Source: Symbiodinium natans
Lineage: Eukaryota; Sar; Dinophyceae; Suessiales; Symbiodiniaceae
DNA length: 64,000 bases
Direction of reading: 5' to 3'
Assembly (NCBI GenBank): GCA_905221605.1
Contig: CAJNDS010000258.1
Coordinates: 966,092-1,030,091, forward strand
Shown here: piece by piece, positions 57,439-64,000 of the stretch
Layout of the letters: each line of letters starts with the position of its first letter
Position numbering within the stretch: position 1 is the first letter of the stretch
Position numbers and translations under genes: made by a program
Notes under the pieces: generated by a model
Database searches by the model: none
Told to the model about the DNA's origin: nothing
The model's input: the letters and a program-made list of their open reading frames with translations, nothing else

Positions 57439-59100
57439 GGATGATCAGGCGCTTCCCCCCCCCCCCCCCGTCTTACGGCTCCGACCTTTGGTCTGGTTGT
57501 GGGTTAGTTCCTTCCCTGCAAACTCCAACCCCGGGGGGGGCACGCCTAGAGGATGTTGTAATGCTGAGTAAGCTTCTGATAGCATACAGAGAGCTGAGCA
57601 CCTTTGAAGTTGCTTTTCGTAGTATCAGCTCCAGCTACAGTCACTTAGTCGAGTGCCCCGGAGTCCTGAAAGCCTCTGCCTGACCTGAGTTTTCCAAGAT
57701 GCTTGCTCGGTGTATGGGAGTCTCCCAATGCAGGGCCCATGAGAGTTGTCGGATGATGGCTTTAGACTCAGAGGAGGCCTGTGCTTGGACTCTTTCTTCA
57801 CTGGCGTTGCTGCACGCCCGTGTTTCTACAAGTAATGGCATTTCGTTCAATCCCACTCGGCATGCTTATCAGGCTAACGATGTAGGTAGGAGCTTGCAGC
57901 GCTCCGGACACAGGAGCAAAGCCGCTTTGTTGTTGTCAACTGCCCATCTTTCCCTCATCTTCTATTGATCCAAGATGTTGATCAAGGAATCCGACTATCT
58001 GAACCCAGAGCCGCCTCGGCTTGAATCAATGACAATGCAGCAACTGTATCAACTATGAAGTCTATACCTCCGACCCATGATGAGTGCACTCCGCCTTGTT
58101 CAGCACATTCGTCAGGAAACCGCGCACAGCAATTGGATTGGCACCCAGGCATTGGGAAAGTCCCATGAGAGCGCTCGAAGGAACATCCTAAGATGGTGGA
58201 CTTCGTACCGTGCACAAAGTGCCTAGAGAGGACCGCCTCACGAGTTGGGCAGGTGATAAAGGAGGCGCCCGGAAAGCACAAAAGGGCTGGTGCACTGCGG
58301 GAGTTGGCCTGCATGACCGAGAATAGTACCTTAAAGCCGGGATGCATTAGTGCATCTTGTTGGTGCAGTCTGAAGAGTTGAGCCTTTTGTTGAACGCCGG
58401 CTGACCTGACTCTTGTGATCTCTCCAACGTTCCAACAGATTCTAGCTCGGGAAACCCTTCAAACAGCAGAGGTAGGTCCCTGGGCTTTCGATCCTCGGGG
58501 GGTCGAGTTGTAGAGGCGTCAGGTGGCACTTTTTCAGGGCAAATGAGGCGGGTGATCTATGAGGCTGTGGTTGTTTGATGGTGTGTTGGCAAGTGCTCTG
58601 CAATCCTAAGTCAGCAAGGTCTTTCTGGAAAGCTACTCAATGCGACATTGTTGGGATCCGAAGACCTGCAGTTGTCAGGCCTTGGCATAATTAGACCCAC
58701 AGGCCGCACCACAAAAACCCTGTAGAAGCAACACATCACAGAGCTCAAGGAGCCCACTAAATCGGCTTGCATCTGCACTTGAGGGCATGGTCAGTGATGC
58801 TCAGAGTTCTTGGGTTCAAGATTGCAGAATGTTGCAAAGCATCTGCTTCGAAAGCGGTCACGGCAAGCTAGCAAGCTAAGCAACAGTGAACACAGCGCTC
58901 AAGTTACCCTCAGGCCCTTGCAACGATTGTTGTCGGCAATGCTCCAGGCACCTTTATCTTATCCTATTCACTGCAATTCTGCCCTGGGGTCAATGAGCAC
59001 ACAAATCCCCTAAGTCCCTGATCTTTTCGGCCCCCATATCACGTAAGCCGCATGCTGGTACATTGGTGTTTGAGCACTCGTCTTCGCGCAGCGCATCCGA
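57439..59100. other. Gene-poor stretch upstream of the FkbM-like gene
   Basis: No recognised gene. A C run is at about 57456-57468. Frames 57699-57968 (+) and 57982-58347 (-) are open but unidentified. Upstream elements of the next gene presumably lie near the end. Confidence 0.35.
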
Positions 59101-59103
59101 GGG

Positions 59104-60099
59104 ATGAAACTGCCAGGCGCAGTTATCCTGATTTCCCTTGCAGCTGCGGCAGATCCTCCAAATATAACCTGCACGTCTATGACACAAGCCAAGTTTCCAA
59201 TCCTGGACTTTTATCACAGAGAAGGGGTTGAAGCTTCCACTCTCCGGCCTCTGCGGGCTGTGAGCCTGGGTGCCTTTCGTGATGCGCACAGTGACGGTCT
59301 GCGAGTGCTGCTACACCATGGTGCTGAAGTCTACGGCTTTGACAGCCCGGAAAACTGCGCTGAAGACAGTCTCAACGTGTCTTCGCCAACATGGAGCAAC
59401 TGCGGAGGACGACTGCACTGCATAGGAAAGCTTGTTGGGGATGGTAGCAAGCATCGCTTCAACTACAACCCAGCTTTTCCTTGGCTGTCTTCATTGTACA
59501 AGCCTAGCAGACGCCTCTGGCGCCATTTTGTGTCATCTGGCTGCTCGCTGTTCCAAGTACAGAACGTGAGCACTGTCCGCTTGGATGACCTCGGTTTGAC
59601 GAGCATTGATTATTTGAAGTTGGATATTCAGGGAGGAGAGCTGAATGCATTAGGAGGTGCTGAAAAAATGCTCAGGAACGTACTGGTGCTTCAGGTGGAA
59701 GTGTCTCTTGAGCATGTTTACGAAGGTCAGCCACTGTTCGGCGACGTTGACAGATTCCTGCGACAGAGGGGATTCACTTTCCACCGCCTGCGTGATCTCA
59801 GGGGCCTGGTCCTGCGCCCACTGCATACAGACGAGCTATATCGATTCGCCACACACGAGATGTTCGGAGATGCGATCTATGTACGCAGTATGTGGGGATC
59901 CCTGTCTCCCACAGAGGCCATTCGTACGGCATGGCTCTTGCATGAGCTCTATCAGTCCTACGATGTAGCACTGCATCTCTTGAAGCTGTCCGTTCCAAGT
60001 CTTGCAAGGGCCTATTTCTCGAAGCTCGTAGATCACGAAGGCTTGGCAGGAGCAGGAGCCCTTAGCCATGCTTTCGAGGAGTTGGATAGTGTTGGATAG
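59104..60099 (+). CDS. FkbM-family methyltransferase-like protein, secreted
   Basis: An uninterrupted 331-codon frame. It begins MKLPGAVILISLAAAADPPN, a plausible cleavable signal peptide, which supports the ATG at 59104 (the frame opens at 59074). GAEVYGFDSPENCAEDSLN (about residues 74-92) occupies the place of the SAM-binding acidic strand. SSLYKPSRR follows near 129. TVRLDDLGLTSIDYLKLDIQ (about 157-176) and GGELNALGGAEKMLRN are the strongly diagnostic FkbM (Methyltransf_21) core, with D173 in KLDIQGGE. VLQVEVSLEHVYEGQPLFGD continues it. The classical DVGAN-type loop near the N-terminus is not clear, so activity is uncertain. The family methylates sugars or other hydroxyl groups; the substrate is unknown. 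The absence of introns contrasts with the sulfotransferase gene and could mean a retroposed gene or one large exon. Confidence 0.8.
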   Translation: MKLPGAVILISLAAAADPPNITCTSMTQAKFPILDFYHREGVEASTLRPLRAVSLGAFRDAHSDGLRVLLHHGAEVYGFDSPENCAEDSLNVSSPTWSNCGGRLHCIGKLVGDGSKHRFNYNPAFPWLSSLYKPSRRLWRHFVSSGCSLFQVQNVSTVRLDDLGLTSIDYLKLDIQGGELNALGGAEKMLRNVLVLQVEVSLEHVYEGQPLFGDVDRFLRQRGFTFHRLRDLRGLVLRPLHTDELYRFATHEMFGDAIYVRSMWGSLSPTEAIRTAWLLHELYQSYDVALHLLKLSVPSLARAYFSKLVDHEGLAGAGALSHAFEELDSVG

Positions 60100-62099
60100 T
60101 CCAGAGCCAAAGCGCAGGCACGGCAAAAATTAGCACATTTCGGTAGGTAGTAGGCTGTGACTTCTCCTGTCTGTGCTGAGCCCTGACTTACACAGCACTT
60201 CGCATGTGCTGCGTATTTGGGAACCTGTTTTGGCTTTAGGTTGTCCTTGGTATCGGGTGGTTTGTGTGGTATGCTGCAAGACATCCTTCCTTGGATGCTG
60301 CTGCACTTGTCTTAAACCCATGGATGGGATCAAAAATCAGGGCATGTTATTTAAATATTGTTGGATCTTACGTGTTCAGGTTTGTTCCTGGCTTTGCAGG
60401 GCCTCCGACTATAGTAGTTTCACGTTTTGCGCTTGAGCCAACCCTCAAGACTGTAAGCTAACAAACCCCCGTCGTCTTAACCCGGATCCCAGCAAGACTG
60501 CTTGTGACGTTCCCCAAGCACATGAAGAGCCCCTGCAGGCTTTCCCAGAGCTCAAGGACCCAGAAGCTTTCAGGTCTATCTGAAGCCCCGACGCAAAGAT
60601 AACCATGAGACGCCTCACATCCCCGCACCCTTTTTGACGCGCTGAAGCAGAAAGCCGGCAATCCCTAACCCACTTCCCCGCTTCGCTTCCAAAACTAGCC
60701 CCGGTACTTGGTACTTGGTACCGTTGATGTATTGATCTTCCCATGGGTGCTTCCTCTAATGTTTAGCATGGGCGGTTGGTCAGGGGAAGTTTCCTCTGGG
60801 ACACTCACTTCATTCCTCTTGGTAGCAGACATCTCCTAGCTCCCCGAGTCTTCTGAGCAGTTCTCCTGTTCGACACCGTGCTCTAGTCTCAAAAAGGCTC
60901 GCACTTTGCCAACGAATTCACCTCAGTGGTCGAAGCTCAATGACAGTTTCTGATAGTTTTTGGGGCTCGGTTTGGTCAGGCGTTTTGGCAGAAGGGATTC
61001 TGAAACGGACATGGCTCGGAGGTAGCATCCATATTGCCGGTTGCGCTTATCAGGTTGGAAGGGGCGAGCAGGTATTTGACAAATCCACAATAACCAGGGT
61101 GCGACAGTTCAGGCCACCCGCTTGGTTTTGGCACCGGCCGCCGCTCTGAATCCTTGCACGGGGCTCTGCTTCATCACTTGTCCCCAGCTTGTTCCTGAGA
61201 CATTTTCCGACTCCACTGCCATTTTCCTCAGACGAGCCACGGCTTTACACGTGAACATGGTCGAGTTGGTGAATGAGGTAGGGACTAGACTTAATTTTTC
61301 CTGCCGACATGCCGCTTCGACGATCTCCTTTACAAATCCTTACAACATGAGGTGCAAAAGTGGCCACAAGACACAAACATCAGTTTGAGGTGCCACGCTG
61401 GGTCGGCATCCGCATGCCTCGGCATCGCAATGCAGCGTGGCCCATCGAGCTTGCTGGCATTTTGACGGCTGTTTCTGTTTCTGCTGCGGCTGCTCAGCTG
61501 AACTTGAATGATTTGGATCAATGATCTTCTTCAACATCTCGGAAGAACTCCTGTGGTCCAGCGGCTTAGGGGCCTAGGGCCTGGGGTTTACTGCCCATCC
61601 TCCCTGCACTCCAGCTGCCTGAGCTGGAAGGTTTCAGATTGAGCCTTTCTGCTAAACCACGTTGACGTTAGTGCAAACACAGCAACTAGCATGAGACGAA
61701 GCAAGTTGCACACCAAGGTTGGAACTCTAAACCTAATTCCGAAGCAAGCCCGAGCGAAGGATGTGGAGGAGAAGACACCGCAGACCTGCCAAAGTCTTAT
61801 CTCCTGGGCAACGTACTTGGCTCCACTGTTTGACCTCACATATCCGGAAACAACACAGACCCCTGGCAGAGATCCACTGCAGCGAGTTGGAAAGGGCTCC
61901 CGAGTTGAAGAGGTTTGGAAAGGTTGCAGTTTGGGTTTGAGGGGGCTTGTGGTTCTTTGCTTGCATCAAACCTACGTCGAGAGGGATGGATGAAAGTTTT
62001 TCCTATTGCAAGCTAGCACCCTGACGCTTGAAGCATGTGATATGAGTCAACCTCCCTGGTCAGATCAGGACGGTTTTCGATGCGACTCAGTCCATTGCA
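60100..62099. other. Stretch without recognised gene
   Basis: Short open + frames at about 61122-61388 and 61691-61930 read coding-like (e.g. ATALHVNMVELVNEVGTRLN) and could be upstream exons of the discoidin-like gene, but no domain was recognised. There are no RNA genes or repeats of note. Confidence 0.3.
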
Positions 62100-62210
62100 A
62101 GCCTCTGCAGAACCGCGGATGCTCCGTCGTGTTCAGCTTCCGCCCACGTCTTCTGCCGGCAGGCTTTTCATATCGCCACACTCCAGTCGATCCCTCACTG
62201 CCCACTGGAT

Positions 62211-62700
62211 TTGTTTGGATGGAGCCTGAGAGGCTACTTCGACTACCTCGAGGAACAGGTTAGTCGTGGAACCTGTGATTCCATTCAGGCAATTCCGGCA
62301 ATTCCGGCGCCTCGAAATCCGAGCAGTCCTAGCAAGAATCCTTACGGCAGCATCGACAGCGTTTGCCCCCTTCGCGGCAAAGGCATTCCAGTGGATGCGA
62401 CCTTGTTGTGCAGCAGTCAGAGAGCAATCGAGGTTCCTTTGGATGACACGCTGCTGCTGACATCTGTATGGATCAGTGGTGCTCACGCACAATCGCAGAT
62501 GTCCTACAGACTAGGATTCCAAGGCAAGTCTGGATGGACCTGGTACCAGCAAGGGAAGTCGTTCAATATGAGCTCACAGACAGGCTGGCATGCATTGCCA
62601 GCACTTACAACGAGCCACATTCACATTCAAGCAGTCGGTGCACACCGGAAACATTGCGTGTGTTTGGCACTGCGCGGCTGCGGACGGCTTCATACACGTC
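62211..62700 (+). CDS. Discoidin (F5/8 type C)-like domain protein, partial
   Basis: The + frame contains QRAIEVPLDDTLLLTSVWIS, QMSYRLGFQGKSGWTWYQQG, KSFN, and SHIHIQAVGAHRKHCVCLAL followed by RGCG. This follows the order of an F5/8 type C domain: a beta strand before a hydrophobic-x-hydrophobic-x-G turn, a YxLxF-x-G-x-x-G-x-W-x-x-Y segment, a GK-x-F motif, an IxI-x-A/P strand and a terminal Cys-Leu-x-x-x-Gly-Cys. Such domains bind glycans or lipids at cell surfaces. The frame is open from before 62100, and a good GT donor (CAG then GTTAGT) at about 62256 suggests an intron before the domain, so the true exon start is unclear. It lies on the same strand as the FkbM-like gene. The call rests on motif order only. 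Confidence 0.55.
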
Positions 62701-63131
62701 CAGGCCCATCATTTTCCCAGCTGCTCATGGAGCCGTACCCTGTTTTTGGCATGCAGTTCTTGATGCCTGCCTTGTATCGCACCACTTTTGCTTTGCAGGT
62801 GTTTTTTTGTTTCTGTATGTCTTTTGTGTTTGTATGTTTTTCTGTTTGGCTGTTTGTGTTCGTGTGGCAGGGGAAGTGCTGCTACCAAGGGCAGAAACAC
62901 ATGTCTCCTAGCATTCCTGGCAGGGGGCTGGACATTCGCATTTCAATAAGAGGGGCCTTTGTACACGCTGAAGCAGTGAGGGACTCCAGCGGAGTAACCC
63001 CAGCTGTAGAAGCGTTAGAAGATGTTAGAAGTATGCAGCATCCTCGCCGATCCTCGCTGTGTATTGTTGCGTCTTTTGCCTTTGCGGAAGGGAAGTCAAA
63101 GAGTGTCAGAGGGTTGCATGATTTGTGTTGA
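62701..63131 (+). other. Probable intron and following sequence after the discoidin-like domain
   Basis: The frame stays open to 63131, but a T/G-rich run at 62790-62870 ending in GTGGCAG looks like the end of an intron and not coding sequence. The hydrophobic residues it encodes are therefore probably not a membrane segment. Confidence 0.35.
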
Positions 63132-63429
63132 GGAGTGTGTTTCTGGCTGTTCGCTCATGCCATCGATAGTAGGGTTGACTGCTGGTTCGTCCCATAGGTC
63201 TTGAGATTCTGTCGGGTATCGGGCCTTGTTGCTTCTGCTCCAAGCAGATGAGACATTCCAAAAACATAGAGTTCTCCCAGTTACATAGAATTCTCCGAGT
63301 TTTTCAAGCCACATGCTGAAGCGGTGAGGGATGAACAAGTGTCGACTGCGCTTCACTAGTGGTTGGATACACTGTGATGAACAGATCTCACAGATCTTAC
63401 TAACTCTCTTTTGGTGAAGATTTCGGTGG

Positions 63430-63696
63430 GTGACACATGCCATTCTCAGGATACAAGATCTGACGGTGCCAGCCAGCGAGATTGCGACCAAGCCTTGCGA
63501 CGAAGCTGCCGTGTCCTTTGTGACTGCCACGGTCCTGCATCTGAACGATTGGTTTCAACATTTTCAACAGTTTGCAGAGGCTCTAGCTAGCACGCAGGCA
63601 TTTGCGCACAACCTCACACACTTGCACACTGGCTGGCTTCCTCACCAGAACGAATGTATGGAACTTCCCCTATCAACCAACCACGCGATCATTTGA
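63430..63696 (+). CDS. Possible exon, unknown protein
   Basis: The + frame contains EAAVSFVTATVLHLNDWFQH and FAEALASTQAFAHNLTHLH before a stop at 63694-63696. It reads as helical protein and may belong to the discoidin-like gene, but no domain was recognised. The remaining bases to 64000 show nothing. Confidence 0.2.
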   Translation: MTHAILRIQDLTVPASEIATKPCDEAAVSFVTATVLHLNDWFQHFQQFAEALASTQAFAHNLTHLHTGWLPHQNECMELPLSTNHAII

Positions 63697-64000
63697 ACCA
63701 AGAATTCAGAATGAGGAGGGGAGGGCAAGGAAGATGTCACGTGTTGATAGCCCAGTGACGAATGGACTCCTAAATTCTTTACCCCTAGTTTTCACCACGC
63801 CAAGGTCGCGCAGCTGCAGACCCCGGCATCGCGTCTGAAACCTTTGGACCGGCTCATTCCAGTTCCCAAAGGCCATCTTCGAGCAGTTGCTGACGTTTTG
63901 GCCTGGTGTGAGGTCTTAGTTCATTCTTTGGCACTGCGATCTTGGAACTCCATCGCCCAAACTTGTCATCTCTCAGCTCTCTGCTACATCCCTGAGCCTG

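Noticed and set aside
60425..60445. CTTGAGCCAA, similar to the reverse complement of the spliced leader
   Set aside because: Match is limited to ten bases and stops before the AATGG part.
62780..62880. Possible transmembrane segment after the discoidin-like domain
   Set aside because: The T/G-rich run with a terminal GGCAG looks like the 3' end of an intron; hydrophobicity follows from T richness.

Overview
The window looks like nuclear DNA of a dinoflagellate, most likely of the Symbiodiniaceae type. The strongest evidence is a multi-exon gene (7564-15885) whose reading frame closes across introns only if they begin with GC or GA instead of GT, end in AG, and are followed by an exon-initial G. 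Such splice sites are characteristic of dinoflagellates. Gene density is low, microsatellites are long and abundant, and one intron carries a broken LINE-type retroelement. All three recognisable host genes lie on the + strand, which fits the unidirectional gene order of these genomes. No bacterial-style operon, rRNA, CRISPR array or convincing tRNA was seen.

Layout. Positions 1-7563 hold no supported gene. They contain short dispersed motifs (3797-3985), a 577-bp CT-rich tract (5011-5587) and a cluster of fold-back repeats (5843-6152). Positions 7564-15885 hold a membrane-anchored sulfotransferase in at least nine exons, with the PAPS-binding P-loop in exon 3 and the RDP-type 3'-phosphate motif in exon 6. 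Its seventh intron (10396-15555, 5.2 kb) contains the 5' part of a LINE (about 11253-14627) between microsatellites. The element encodes an OTU-type cysteine protease domain, a degenerate 2A-like peptide and an apurinic-endonuclease-like domain. The endonuclease runs directly into a (CTCTCC)n tract and no reverse transcriptase follows.

Positions 15886-41900 are mostly gene-poor, with short coding-like ORFs of unknown function and composite GA/hairpin/AGAAGC repeats (33411-33670, with a relative at 50488-50575). Positions 41935-44720 hold a GGT-type repeat, a (TA)n tract and a 2.2-kb tandem array with unit lengths near 219, 280 and 305-310 bp. Positions 53784-53990 are a TG/TTTG compound microsatellite. 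Positions 55442-56784 hold overlapping minus-strand ORFs that may be exons of an unknown gene. Positions 57367-57438 contain a relic of a reverse-transcriptase YADD box. Positions 59104-60099 encode an intact FkbM-family methyltransferase-like protein, and 62270-62700 encode a discoidin (F5/8 type C)-like domain.

A sulfotransferase with a type II anchor, a secreted FkbM-like protein and a discoidin-like carbohydrate-binding domain would fit cell-surface or secretory-pathway glycan work. That shared theme is inference; the three genes are far apart and need not act together.
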